Below are positions 12,571-25,025 of a DNA stretch of 64,000 nucleotides, in pieces. The notes under the pieces are model-generated. The model did no database searches, was not told the origin of the DNA, and saw only the letters and a list, made by a program, of their open reading frames with translations. The translations under genes and the position numbers were made by a program. Each line of letters starts with the position of its first letter. Positions within the stretch are counted from its first letter, which is position 1. This DNA comes from Iris pallida (taxonomy: Eukaryota; Streptophyta; Magnoliopsida; Asparagales; Iridaceae), in NCBI GenBank assembly GCA_029216955.1, contig JANAVB010002199.1:19203670-19267669 (forward strand). The letters are read 5' to 3'.

Positions 12571-13605
12571 GCTCTGTTCGTAGAAATAGTTCCAACTCTG
12601 TATTTAGACTCTGGAATTAAAATATAAATAAATAAATGATACCGAGGCTTGAACTTGGTTCAATGTCCTTAAAACAATATTTGTCTCGCACTGGTGCTTA
12701 CGGTTTAATGGCGATTAGTCTCCCAGGATATAACGGTTCTTTCCTTCGGTAGCAGCACTTCACACCGTAGGAACTTGTCGAAGCAACATTGGTTATCTCT
12801 CTCTCTTAGACTAATTAATGCTATTGATTGAATGAATGAATGCTCCAAACACTTGTGTGTTTATAAAAATAAAGAGACACGGTGAAAATGACACACATTT
12901 TTAATAAATAGATTCGTACATCTTTTCAAAGATTCGTTAATAGAAAATAATAATAATAATTATTATTATTACAAATATACATTCACTTTTTTCCAACAGG
13001 TTCTAGACCTTGGCTTGCTTAGCTAAATAACAAAATATGAGTGACCTTCAGTGAGTTGAGTTGAGTAGAACTGTTAACTAAAGTTATGCTCAAGTTTACA
13101 TATCCCTAGATATATAACTTAGGTTGGATGGACACCGGCTCGGATACGGACATGATAAGAATTCATAATATGACATTTCTATTAATTTTGAGATACTGCT
13201 ACGAGTCTACGACATGAATATACTTATATGTAAACATCAAAATATATTTATATACTTATCTTATACATTAGATCTTAATAATATTTGTACTCAAAATATA
13301 TTTTGGTTAGTACTAAGTTCTCAGGTGTTCTATAATTCTCACAACTCAATTATATATGTTTGGCACATGTCAAATCACTTTCAACTATCTTTCGAGTCCT
13401 TTTGGAGTCCAGACACAGACGGGCCACATTTAAGATGAGTATGAAGGAAGTATCATGTTGGTTATGGTATCAAAGTCAAAATTGGTATCGGTCCTTTCTT
13501 ACTTGACAATTTTTTGAGTTTCAGTAATTTTGATATCAGTATCGGCCGATACTGTGAACTATGTCCATACATGTATCAGGGTAACAATACTACTACAATA
13601 GCAAA
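12571..13605. other. no gene seen; upstream region of LIM gene
   Basis: AT-rich DNA. A worn GATACCG-family fragment lies at about 13450-13570 (GTATCGGCCGATACTGTGAAC near its end). Nothing else recognised. Confidence 0.6.
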
Positions 13606-13655
13606 ATTAGAAAAAAAAAAAGGAAAAAAGGAAAGAAAAAAAAAAAAAAAAAGAT
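13606..13655 (+). repeat. polypurine A/G tract upstream of LIM gene
   Basis: A-rich run with a few G about 270-320 bp before the LIM start codon; on the other strand a polypyrimidine tract. No function can be read from it. Confidence 0.7.
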
Positions 13656-13806
13656 GAGAGATTGAGCACATTTGTATTATAGTCTCCCTCCCTCAAATTT
13701 CTGCTACCAATGCAATGGCAATTTCTTGACTTGGTCTGTGTGGTTGAAAGCATACATCCTTCCTTGTTCCCCTCGCTTGCTCCCATCTCTCAACACCTCC
13801 TCCAAT

Positions 13807-13816
13807 AATATATATT
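13807..13816 (+). promoter_or_regulatory. possible TATA box of LIM gene
   Basis: AATATATATT, about 110 bp before the ATG in otherwise CT-rich DNA. Placement fits a short 5' UTR; no transcript evidence. Confidence 0.3.
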
Positions 13817-13925
13817 CATCCCCTCTCTGTAATAAGCACTCCTTCCCTTTGATTGTTCTTTTGTTGTTGTTTGCTTTGTGGAAGGAGGAGGCACAGACGA
13901 AGAAGAAGAGTCGAGAGTAGCCACC

Positions 13926-15257
13926 ATGTCTTTCAGCGGCACCCAGGACAAGTGCAAGGCCTGCGACAAGACCGTGCACTTCATCGACCTCCTCACCGCC
14001 GACGGGAACCTCTACCACAAGACCTGCTTCAAGTGCAGCCACTGCAAGGGGACCCTTTCGGTAACCCAACCTCCTCCTCGTCGCGCTATATATACGTAGA
14101 GAAAAAGAATAATTTTTCAACAGTTGTGTCCGTTCGAAAGGGTGTGTCCCTTCCAAACAGTTTGTCTGCTCACCTTTTGTATCTCTTCATCGTTTATAAA
14201 AGCACGGTCATGTCAGTGTTTGAGTCACTCACTCGCACATCCAAGTAGAGAGACTGTCTTGATTGTTTCGTCTAGTTCCTACGGTTTGAAGTGCTGCTAC
14301 CGTAGGAGGAGTTTCATTCAACCTGTACGGGACGAATATTGTCTAGAATACAGATTGAAAACACAGTTCGGACGTGCACAACAAAGGGAGCCAATATTAT
14401 CATCCCTCTAGGAAGAACGACATAATATTAGTTAATCTGCGGATTTTTTTTTGACGTAAGCCTAAACGAACTTGGATTGGGACCGAGAAAAAAGATATGA
14501 CATTGACGACAAGAATTACGTTGTAGTTTTTTCCGATATGGAAGAAGGCTTTGATGATGTTGTGTGTATAATTCTCAGATGTGCAGCTACTCCTCCATGG
14601 ATGGAGTTCTGTTCTGCAAGCCCCACTTTGAGCAGCTCTTCAAGGAGACGGGGAGCTTCACCAAGAAATTCCAAACTCGTAAGCCCCATAGTTACTCTTG
14701 CTAAATAATCAATATCCATTTTTTTTAGTACATTGTCAACCTATTGATCGATCTCTCCTATGAATGCTTGCTGATGGTGATGTAGCGCCCAAGTCCGAGA
14801 ACAAGGAACTGGTACATCCCTATCAAAATCTTTACGTTTCTCAAGCTTTGTTAACCACCACATGTCACAATCTAGATTTTGAACATTGTGTTACTGTGAC
14901 AGACGAGGACGCCGAGCAGAGTCTCCTCCATGTTCTCTGGAACCCAGGACAAATGCGCCGTCTGCGCCAAGACTGCATACCCCCTGGAGAAGGTTTGTTT
15001 GGTTCATATTCCTATGTTTGGTTTAGATTATAATAATTTATTTTCGGGAATCGCAAATATCCGGATAAACAATTATTCAATAGAGTATGGTGATGTATGT
15101 CTACAACTAGGGGTGAGCATTAATCGATTTTGGACCGAAAATTGAACCGAGTAAGAAATTCGGTTCGATTTTAAAAAAATTCGGTTCGGTTTCGATTTCG
15201 GTCCAAAACTGAATAAATTTTTTTTAGTTTATATATATATATTTTTTATATTATTTT

Positions 15258-15335
<78 letters not shown>

Positions 15336-15642
15336 AAAATGGTAATTAATTTCTGAAATCACTCCCACTAGAATTCGAACTCCTGACCACTCGGACCGCA
15401 TGCCTCACCACTACCACTAGACTCAGGGCCGGTTCCGTGGTTTGGGTTGCCTTAGCCGGAGCTAATTTTTGTTGTCCTTTACCCTTATTGAAAGATAAAT
15501 GTTTAATTTGGATTTTTGTTGGACCGGTCCTAAGAAAACTAAATGACCTGAGGGGTTGCCCTATGGAGGGGGGTTGCCCAAGCCTGAAGTCTTGTCAGGC
15601 TTACCCCAGGGCCGGCCCTGACCAGACTAGGAGTCATTGGCT

Positions 15643-15740
<98 letters not shown>

Positions 15741-16335
15741 GTATATACTAGATAAATTTATGTATATTTAGTTACTATATATATTTAAAAAAAAAGCGCA
15801 AATTAACCGAAAAATTAAATAAACCGAAAATCGAATCGATTTAACCGGTTCAGTTTGAATGGCCAATTCGGTTCGGCTTTGATTTTTCTTAATCGATTTT
15901 CGGTCCAATTCGATTATCCGGTCCGGTTTGAACCGAATTAACCGAATGCTAACCCCCTATCATCTGCCAGTAGCAAACTAGTTCACATCATCTGCCATTT
16001 TTTTTTTTGTTGTTGTGATTTTGCAGCTGACTGTGGAGGGGGAGTCCTACCACAAGACCTGCTTCAAGTGCTCTCACGGAGGCTGCACCCTGACTCCGTC
16101 GAGCTACGCCGCGCTCGACGGAATCCTCTACTGCAAGCACCACTTCGCTCAGCTGTTCAAGGAGAAGGGGAGCTACAACCACCTGACGGAGACCGCCACC
16201 TTGAGGAAGAACTCGGCCGACCCGGTGGTGCCGGAGGGGACCGACCTGGAGGCGCCGCTGCCGGAGCCAGAGGCCGAGCCCGAGCCCGAGCCTGAGCCTG
16301 AGCATAAGCACGAGGACGCCCAAGACCATTCATAA
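13926..16335 (+). CDS. two-LIM-domain actin-binding protein, pollen (PLIM2-like) type
   Basis: Plant LIM proteins of this family bind and bundle actin filaments. Coding exons, all with GT-AG introns and matching phase: 13926-14060, 14579-14678, 14786-14811, 14903-14992, 16027-16335; together 219 residues. LIM1 uses C10, C13, H31, C34, C37, C40, C58 and H61; LIM2 starts at C105/C108 (TQDKCAVCAKT) and ends in LYCKHHF at 151-157. The linker is PPKSENKELTRTPSRVSSM. The C-terminal tail is acidic with an E-P repeat (about residues 190-206), a feature of pollen-type members; the widely expressed WLIM members are shorter (about 190-200). The start is ATG in GCCACCATGTC, beginning MSFSGTQDKC as in the family. 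Exon 5 is strongly GC-rich. Intron 4 is 1034 bp, mostly a MITE with other insertions. No damage to the reading frame is seen. Pollen expression is an inference from the tail. Confidence 0.93.
15256..15333. repeat. (TA)n microsatellite in LIM intron 4
   Basis: Long TA tract; a second one at 15648-15709 runs into (GA)n at 15709-15736. Confidence 0.95.
15335..15423 (-). mobile_element. possible tRNA-derived SINE fragment
   Basis: On the minus strand TCTAGTGGTAGTGG resembles a pol III A box and CAGGAGTTCGAATTC a B box, about 30 bases apart. No clear tail or TSD, so only a possible SINE; compare the better one at 47008-47119. Confidence 0.4.
15424..15620. mobile_element. hAT-type MITE, CAGGGCCGG family (197 bp)
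   Basis: Left end CAGGGCCGGTTCC, right end AGGGCCGGCCCTG. Flanks ACTAGACT and ACCAGACT match at 7 of 8, an 8-bp TSD. Related copies at 27117-27511 and, worn, near 46804-46984. Confidence 0.8.
15648..15736. repeat. (TA)n(GA)n microsatellite
   Basis: TA tract running into a GA tract, within the invaded MITE of intron 4. Confidence 0.95.
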
Positions 16336-16860
16336 GGCGATTCCACTAAATTTATATCATTTACAAATTTTTTTTTTTTTTTGTTCCCTTCCCTTTTTTT
16401 TTTTTTCCGCATATCCAGTTTGTTGCTTCATTGATTCACACATATGACACTTGTGACACAGAAAAAATAAACTGTGTAATTTGATTTTGCTTGTATTTCT
16501 CTATACCAGTCAAATATTGTATGAACAAAGTTGAACTTGTGTTTTTTTTCAGTGTTTGGGCTACCGATTCATTGTGTTCATCGAGTTGTTTTTGTTTTGA
16601 TAGTATTTCCGAATGTGATGCTAAGTGGCAGTTATATATAGAGTATCGGCTGATACTGATCGATACGGCCAATATCCCTATTGAAGTGCTTGTAGGGAGT
16701 CCAATCCAAGAAGCTTGAGCTGGGAAATTTGATCAAGGAAATTCATACATATTTAGTGCTCACTCTTGACAACAGACTTCGTATTCATTGATGTGTTAAC
16801 TTATAAGTGCCAATGGGGGGAGTCTATATCAGCTGACTGGAGAAAGGCTAAGCTTACTTT
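16336..16860. other. 3' flank of LIM gene, no other gene
   Basis: T-rich 3' UTR-like DNA, with a small GATACCG-family relic at about 16640-16685 (AGTATCGGCTGATACTG). Confidence 0.6.
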
Positions 16861-17704
16861 GCCACGGCACCTTAGCGTCCCTTCCTCTCATTAGCTCTCC
16901 TTTGCACGTTATATGCACACACATGCACGAGCCGTCTTTTTTCCGATGAGTTTCTCTCTCATTCGCGGAGCGAAGAAAGCGGGCTTTGCCCCAGCTACCG
17001 CTATCCTTGGGAAACCCAAAGAGCTACCGAAAGAAAGGGATGCAGTCTCTCCCTTGGCCAAGGATTCCATTGCCTTTCTTTGATCCACTTTTCCGGGCAG
17101 CCGAGAGTGGAGTTACGTGAATAGCCGTCTGATGGAAAACAACTTTCACGTTCGGTTCAGAGAGCACTTTTTCGTTGAGAATTCCTCGTTCCCTTTTGTG
17201 TGAATTTCCCAGCGGCGAATTCACAACTTGTGGGAGGTTAATATCTGCTAATCCCGGCTTCCTATCTGGCGAGCGTAGTATAGGAGCTCCTCGTCTTCCT
17301 TCATCTATTTTGAGGGGCTGCTGCCTTTTATTTGCCCCATAAGCTTCCCAGGGACAAAACGAGTAGATAGAGCGAAGGAACTGAAGGGCTTACGGTTGTT
17401 ACCCGATGGGGAGAAAGAATAGGCGCGTAGCGATTGAAGAACAAAAGCATTAAAGGATAGGGGATAGAGGGTATTCAAAGAAAATATAGCTGCTTCTAGG
17501 TTAAACCGTTCTAGGGTGCCTCCTACTCAGGGAAAACAGCCCCCGTCCCCGCCTTTAAGTTAGGGGATGAAGCAGTTAAAGTTAACCCGCACCCTGGACG
17601 TACTCATGGCAGCGTGAGGAACCGGGTAACCAAAGTCACGATCAGAATGGTAAGTTCGCTGGGCCTGTCTTTTGCTCCCAGAGGTCTTTTTCTTCCACCA
17701 TAGC
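16860..17704. other. nuclear copy of mitochondrial DNA (NUMT), left part
   Basis: Base composition and style change to those of plant mitochondrial intergenic or intron DNA. The stretch 17101-17175 (with AATAGCCGTCTGATGG and ACGTTCGGTTCAGAGAGC) resembles group II intron RNA near the ORF-bearing domain. It is cut at ATAGC (17700-17704) by the LTR element and resumes at 25026. The outer boundary is a guess. Confidence 0.6.
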
Positions 17705-19774
17705 TGTCACGTCCTGCTCCCGCAGGAGCGATCGTTCTCGCTAAGGCGTGATGCCGCACGGGCCTAGGTTGCGCCCGTGCAAGGCTATGTCCAGAAACGG
17801 CCGATTTGAACTAGGCCACAGAGTCGCACAGAGTGTCCCCATTTGCAGCGGAAGGTAAATGAACACAAATTGAAGCGAATTCAACTCTTTATTGATATTC
17901 AAGAAGTTTACAAGCGGCGCTAGGCCGATATTACAAATCGCTCAAGCTCTCTCTCTCTGAAACATAAAAGGCGTGCCAAGTGGCTTACAATATGGAATAA
18001 TTCATGGCGATGTTCCGATACATTATGTCATGTATATGGTGTTTCAGCTCCTTGCAACGCTCCAAGGCTCCAGAGATAGCTCCGCACCTTAGCACGTGCG
18101 TTCGAGGGAAGCTCCGCACCCGACGACATCTCCTGCGTCCTGCAAGCAGACTGTAGGGTTATCAGTACATTGTTATGCACTGGTGGGGAGGCTAGCTCGC
18201 CCACAATGCTATCATTACCAAACACGTTCTATTTACTTTTGTGCACCGTCTATCATTCATTGTCTTTCTAATCTTGCCTTAGGATCAGTTTCATGGCATA
18301 TTTCATAACCTATCTCGTGTTGCCGAATTCAAGTGTGTGCATGGAAATGCATGCACGACTTACCCATACTTACCATCCGGCCTTTCCTGTCCAAAGTAAA
18401 CCAAGTTAGTCAATAATTCATATAAACTTTCAATGTCAAGTGTGTGTCCTTACCTCGAGTTCTAGCACGTCGTAGGCACGTTCTCTAACTCATTTGCATG
18501 AAGTACTCTTTATCATTTAGTGTGTTACATTTCGAGCATGTTCAGAAGGCACTTTATTTAGTTAACTTAGACTACTTTGATTCAATACAAGGACTTGCAC
18601 GTGGATTGCCACCAGCAAAGCCCACTTAAATCTATATGTACCGGTCGCTGGCATCACAAGCCATTTAGGACATAACCAAGCCGTAGTATTTCTCAACTAG
18701 CATAGGGTGCGGGCTGGCACACACCCCGTTAGTCTCTTGAAATACTCCTGCACTTACGTCCCCTGGGTGGCCAAGTCCGCACCCAGGCAGCCCGTAAGCC
18801 ACGTTTTGATTCCGCCTAGGCCGGCCACGATCCTCCCTTTGATCATGCCGCGGAATCCCTATCACCCGTGCACGGGTCCGTCCACGACCATTTCATATTT
18901 TATTGTCATAGGCTAACCCTTAGCCATAATGCGTTATCGACCAGGTTGGCGTCCGTGCAGCGCGGGTAGCGAGCCCCATTGCACGTGTCCGTCATACCTG
19001 TCGCTAACCATTCCTTTCTTTCTTATCTTTTATTCATTCTTTCTTTTCTTTCTTTCGCTTGTCCGTTCGTTCATGGATTCATTCACACATTCATTCATTC
19101 ATTCGTTGATTCATTTATTCACTCATTCGTTCATTCATTCGTTGATTCATTTATTCACTCATTCGTTCATTCTTTCATTCATACATTATGCAACTCCCCG
19201 TACGGGAGTCGCCTTGGCGATCCATCGATTCCGAAGTCTTTCAATGTTGCTATACTCTACTCGGAACGACTATATCGATAGTCTTCCGTTTCATTGTTGT
19301 AAACCATTTATTGTTTCATTGTTTGAACACATAAGGGACTTGAACGTAATCTTGTGCCTTAGCACGAGTGCGGAGTGCGGTGCGAGAGTTCTCACATTTT
19401 TTATGTTCCTTTCCATATTCTATACAAGCATACAAGATGGGATTATTCCCTTAGCTAGGTGCGTTGAGTCATTTATTAGCATGCACGGTGTTATCGCCTA
19501 GCGATTCTAGCAATAGTGTCCATATTGTTATGTGTCTAGGCTAAGCAAAGACGGGTTCATCGGAGCCACCCACCTTAGCGATGTTCGCATCGGCCGAGCG
19601 ATACTCTGAGTGCGCCTTTAAAAGTCTAAGTCTGGATTCATCTTGACAGGCCAATGTAAGTCTCACATCGATTCTTCATCAGGTCAATGCCAATTCTTCG
19701 GGTCGACGGCTCGTTTGAGTCGTTGCACTTGCCGTTTGAATCGACATTCTGCTAGGGCGGAGCGGGTCATTACA
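17705..19774 (-). repeat. 3' LTR (element on minus strand)
   Basis: 2070 bp; + strand starts TGTCACG and ends CATTACA. Contains a TTCA/TTCG tetranucleotide block at about 19075-19190 that keeps a 190-codon frame open (18929-19501); the same frame is open in the other LTR. Confidence 0.88.
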
Positions 19775-22700
19775 TAATACACCACTCAAAATAAGTCTCG
19801 TCCTCGAGACTTCCTGAGTGCAGGTCATCCTACCATTCCTTAACTCGTGTCGTCGTGTTTCCTAGACAATCCCTATCGAACGGCTCTATCGTTCTATGGC
19901 ACCGAACTATACTCGATACCTTTCCAAGTTCCGTGTCGCATACGTTTGGTCGATTTTATTGAATAACTTTTTATTCATTTTAGAGTTGATGGCACTTATT
20001 CAATTCAAGTGTTTCTTCGACTTGGTTGCTATTTCAATGTATCATGGGACTGAAACGGTCGCACGAGGTGCGTTGTAATTCATCAAATGCGAGGGTCGTA
20101 GGCTGAGGCAAACTCACTTTCGTTTATGCGCATCGCAACACCCACTTGCAGCTGCATTCGAGTTCATCATATCGCTGAGTTTGGATCGTGTACGTATCCA
20201 AGGCGTCCCCCGAATATGTATATTTCAACCAAGCTTAGCGATTAGTAAAGTCGGACAAGCTACTCGTGATAGTTTTGATTTGCCGATCGTTTTGCTAACT
20301 TCGATTTAAAATTGAACTCGTGTGCATCTCACTATCGTTTATCTCGGTCATCGAGATGACCCGATTTGCTTCTCAAGCGTTCTTATCCACGAAATCAGTA
20401 TGATTTCTTCTTAGCGGGGTCGGCCAAGTCTGAGTAACTTTCGTCCGATTCAAGACCAAGTATTACATTATCATCGAGTACGTCTTCCGATCAATTTCTT
20501 CATTAATTCGTTATTCCAACTTTACTTGCGCATCATCCATTCCTATCATTTCCTTCGTTTTAGGCCAATCTCGTCGTCGTTCACGCACTCCCAGTTTCCC
20601 GTCCTACTCTAAGTCTTGTTGCCCCAAGTCTATCGTCCGTCCAGGCGATACCGTAAACCACACAGGTTCAATCACTCGGCATAGGGTCATCCGCCTATCC
20701 TCTAGGTCATCTTACCAGGTCATAGTTACAATTCAAGTTCATGGTTCCTCGTGCAAAGTGATTGCACGACGCTCGCCCCAATCCTATGGTCAAACCATTT
20801 TGTTCGTTCGCACGAGAGTTTCTACCCAAGTTCGCTTCACTCAAATTTCTAAACATCAAGCAGCGTTCACCCTATTCGCATCAACACATTCTCCATTCCA
20901 AGTCCGAGCTCGTTTAGGAAGGTCATCCTACGATAGGTTGTCATCAACCAAATCCTCGACATGTTATTATCGTGTGTCCGTACTAGCAATTTTCGTAGTC
21001 TATCTCTTCAAGTATGTTTGATTTTAATCCACCTATCCATCCTATCCAATTCACGTAGTCGATCACAAGGTCGTCTAGCCTTGCAATATGTCGTGCCCCG
21101 ATCTCACGCAAGTCTGATTATCCACGACGGACATGAATCACCACGTCAACGTTCCCGCGAAATAATCGTCCTCATCGGGACGTAACTCTTGCGTTGAATC
21201 TAGACTTACTCATTTTCGATACGCGGATTGGGTTTACTTAATCATCAAGTTTTCTTATTCTTCAATCGCAAGTCCTAACAATCCTCGAATTTATCTTCGC
21301 TTCAAACCATAAGTCGAAGCAATCAAAATTGCCATGTCAAGGTATTTCGAGTTCGATCATTCCCGCTGAACATGAATCACCATGCCAACACTCACGCGGA
21401 ATGATCGTCCCAAATCCGACGTGACGCATGTGCGAGACTGGAGTTGCGCTCGCGCAAGACAAGATCGTTGTCGTTGTGGTTATCACCGAACAATCAAGTC
21501 ACTTCCCTTCTTCATTCCAAACATTCATTTCTAACATAGTATCCTTCAAAACAATAACTTCTAACACGATCATCATTCATCGAATCAGAGTACCCCCGAG
21601 TTATCGTACATCGATCTTTGATATGCCTCAACACCATCGATGATGTACATAACCTGACGATCTTCCTTTTGCAACAAATTCCGAGTCGTACAACTTAATT
21701 TCTCAATTCACATTGTCGCGTGCTAACTCTTCATCGAGCAACATCAATTTCAATTCCTTAGTCATTTTCGTATCTCCAAACTAACGTTTTCCATGCACGC
21801 TATCTTCCGATCGTGCTATCTTCGATCTCGTCCATGCGTATTTCACCTTAACTCAAGTTTTAATCCCTTCGACTAAATTCAAAATCGTATGCACAATCTT
21901 CTATGTTTCCTCGACCAAGACCTCCATTCGTTTTATTGTTTCGACTCTCTATTCGATCGTTTCATAATTCGCACTACGCATTCTTAATTCGTCCGAACGA
22001 TATCTCGTTTGAGATTATCGAAGTCAAAACTAACTAAGTGTTACTCGTTCTAAGGCTTTGCGCGATATCATCGCTTGCCGACATACTCGTTCTATCCGTA
22101 AATTCCTTTAGTCTCGCTCGAACAATTTATATAACGTCCATACACCACTCAGGGTTCGAGCCACTCGACTAGTCATCGACACTCATTCTTATTCCTTTTC
22201 GAAGCTATCACATACACCACTCGTGGTCAAGTCATTCTACAAATCCTCAAATGATCATTCGATTCCCTCTCGATGTGTTCAATCGTGCGTTCGCCCGTTC
22301 CTCAAAATCTAAATTAATCTTCCGTGCATGCCTAAGCGTTAGTTTGATAGCGTTCCTATCGATATACACTCTAAGTGTAGCTTCGTTCCCGACCGAGTGG
22401 TACTTGATATCGCTCGCAACTCGATTGCACCAAAAAGTCGAGGTGCGCGACACGCGGCACAACTTAGCCAAAAGGCCGTGTGCATAGCTATTTTGTGCGG
22501 ACTATATTCGAGTTTGCACGCTCACTTATTCTCGTTCGAGCGATAATCGATCTCGCTCGCAACTCGTTCGCACCAGAGGGTCTAGGTGCGCGATACTCGA
22601 CACAACTTAGCCAAAAGGCTGCGTGCATAACCATCCCGTTCGAACTATACTTCGGTCCCGCGTACTCGTTCTCTATTGTCAGTGTAAGGTTATTCAAGCA

Positions 22701-22957
22701 CGTCTTGCGTTTTGCTAACTCTTAGTATCGGTTCCTTCCAACTCAAGTACGTCGTGGTTCGGCACAAAGGCCTTCGCCTATCGATCCCGTTCAACCGAGT
22801 ACTTGTACGAGCTTTTGAAAGTATTAGACTTATTGTATGGAACATCCCAAGGCACCACGAGAGAGAGCGTATACTTCTTTTATTTCCAAACGAGCTTTAA
22901 AAATTGAGAGAATCGAAATGAAGTCTAAGGACGTAAAGTCGTGCTCTGATACCAATC
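19775..22957 (-). other. retrotransposon interior, no recognisable genes
   Basis: 3183 bp rich in TCG-containing words. I read both strands through the open frames and found no zinc knuckle, protease, RT or integrase motif. Beside the 3' LTR (19775-19795) the minus strand has the weak polypurine-like TTTTGAGTGGTG. Confidence 0.7.
22941..22955 (-). other. primer-binding site, initiator-Met tRNA
   Basis: Minus strand TTGGTATCAGAGCAC, two bases inside the LTR end; fixes the direction of the element. Confidence 0.9.
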
Positions 22958-25025
22958 TATTACGCCCCGCTCCCGCAGGAGCAATCGTCCTCGCTAAGGC
23001 GTAATGCCGCACGGGCCTAGGTTGCGCCCGTGGAAGGCTATGTCCAGAAACGGCCGATTTGAGCTAGGCCACAGAGTCGCACAGAGTGTCCCCATTTGCA
23101 GCGGAAGGTAAATGAACACAAATTGAAGCGAATTCAACTCTTTATTGATATTCAAGAAATTTACAAGCGGCGCTAGGCCGATATTACAAATCGCTCAAGC
23201 TCTCTCTATCTCTGAAACATAAAAGGCGTGCCAAGTGGCTTACAATATGGAATAATTCATGGCGATGTTCTGATACATTATGTCCTGTATATGGTGCTTC
23301 AGCTCCTTGCAACGCTCCAAGGCTCCAGAGATAGCTCCGCACCTTAGCACATTCGAGGGAAGCTCCGCACCCGACGACATCTCCTGCGTCCTGCAAGCAG
23401 ACTGTGGGGTTATCAGTACATTGTTATGCACTGGTGGAGAGGCTAGCTCGCCCACAATGCTATCATTACCAAACACGTTCTATTTACTTTTGTGCACCGT
23501 CTATCATTCATTGTCTTTCTAATCTTACCTTAGGATCAGTTTTATGGCATATTTCATAACCTATCTCGTGTTGCCGAATTCAAGTGTGTGCATGGAAATG
23601 CATGCACGACTTACCCATACTTACCATCCGGCCTTTCCTGTCCAAAGTAAACTAAGTTAGTCAACAATTCATATAAACTTTCAATGTCAAGTGTGTGTCC
23701 TTGCCTCGGGTTCTAGCACGTCGTAGGCACGTTCTCTAACTCATTTGCATGAAGTACTCTTTATCATTTGGTGTGTTACATTTCGAGCATGTTCAGAAGG
23801 CACTTTATTTAGTTAACTTAGACTACTTTGATTTAATGCAAGGACTTGTACGTGGATTGCCACCAGCAAAGCCCACTTAAATCTATATGCATCGGTCGCT
23901 GGCATCACAAGCCATTTAGGACATAATCAAGCCGTGGTATTTCTCAACTAGCATAGGGTGCGGGCTGGCATACACCCCGTTAGTCTCTTGAAATACTCCT
24001 GCACTTACGTCCCCTGGGTGGCCAAGTCCGCACCCAGGCAGCCCGTAAGCCACGTTTTGATTGCGCCTAGGCCGGCCACGATCCTCCCTTTGATCATGTC
24101 GCGGAATCTCTATCACCCGTGCACGGGTCCGTCCACGACCATTTCGTATTTTATTGTCATAGGCTAACCCTTAGCCATAATGCATTATCGACCAGGTTGG
24201 CGTCCGTGCAGCGCGGGTAGCGAGCCCCGTTGCACGTGTCCGTCATACATGTCGCTAACCATTCATTTCTTTCTTATCTTTTATTCATTCTTCCTTTTCT
24301 TTCGTTCGCTTGTCCGTTCGTTCATGGATTCATTCACACATTCATTCATTCATTCGTTGATTCATTTATTCACTCATTCGTTCATTCATTCGTTGATTCA
24401 TTTATTCACTCATTCGTTCATTCTTTCTTTTATACATTATGTAACTCCCCGTGCGGGAGTCGCCTTGGCAACCCATCGGTCCCGAAGTCTTTCAATGTTG
24501 CTATACTCTACTCGGAACGACTATATCGATAGTCTTCCATTTTATTGTTGTAAACCATTCATTGTTTCATTGTTTGAACGCATAAAGGACTTGAACATAA
24601 TCTTGTGCCTTAGCACGAGTGCGGAGTGCGGTGCAAGAGTTCTCACATTTTCCATGTTCCTTTCCATATTCTATACAAGCATACAAGATGGGATTATTCC
24701 CTTAGCTAGGTGCGTTGAGTCATTTATTAGCATGCACGGTGTTATCGCCTAGCGATTCTAGCAATAGTGTCCATATTGTTATGTGTCTAGGCTAAGCAAA
24801 GACGGGTTCATCGGAGCCACCCACCTTAGCGATGTTCGCATCGGCCGAGCGATACTCCGAGCGCGCCTTTGAAAGTCTAAGTCTGGATTCATCTTGACAG
24901 GCCAATATAAGCCTCGCATCGATTCTTCATCAGGTCAATGTCAATTCTTTGGGTCGACGGCTCATTTGAGTCGTTGCACTTGCCGTTTGAATCGGCGTTC
25001 CGCTAGGGCAGAGCGGGTCATTACA
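22958..25025 (-). repeat. 5' LTR (element on minus strand)
   Basis: 2068 bp, about 97% identical by eye to 17705-19774. On the + strand it begins TATTACG where the other LTR has TGTCACG, so the terminal CA is mutated to TA on the element's own strand. Confidence 0.88.

Larger units (their letters stand above)
15108..15959. mobile_element. TAGGGGTGAGCAT-type MITE in LIM intron 4
   Basis: Left end TAGGGGTGAGCATTAATCG, right end CGAATGCTAACCCCCTA (its near inverse), with subterminal GGTTCGGTTT blocks. Same family as 29945-30547, which has 9-bp TSDs typical of Mutator-like elements; no TSD is left here. The core has been invaded by (TA)n, a SINE-like piece and a hAT MITE. Confidence 0.75.
17705..25025 (-). 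mobile_element. LTR retrotransposon without coding capacity, inserted in NUMT
   Basis: Two LTRs of about 2.07 kb, about 3% different, surround 3183 bp. The TSD ATAGC is present on both sides (17700-17704, 25026-25030). A primer-binding site (TTGGTATCAGAGCAC on the minus strand) lies directly inside the LTR at 22958-25025, so the element runs on the minus strand and that LTR is its 5' one. LTR ends on that strand are TGTAATGACCC and CGTGACA. No frame over 90 codons in the interior matches gag, RT or integrase, so it is either a large non-autonomous element (LARD-like) or an old interior. The 3% LTR divergence argues against an old interior having decayed in place. Confidence 0.88.

Noticed and set aside
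13704..14156. 150-codon frame antisense to LIM exon 1
   Set aside because: Shadow of a GC-rich exon; the sense strand has the LIM zinc ligands and splice sites.
15988..16329. 113-codon antisense frame over LIM exon 5
   Set aside because: Antisense of the E-P-rich tail; L/R-rich low complexity.
18929..19501. 190-codon frame open in both LTRs (also 24180-24752)
   Set aside because: Kept open by a TTCA repeat and by the LTRs being copies; no family signature.
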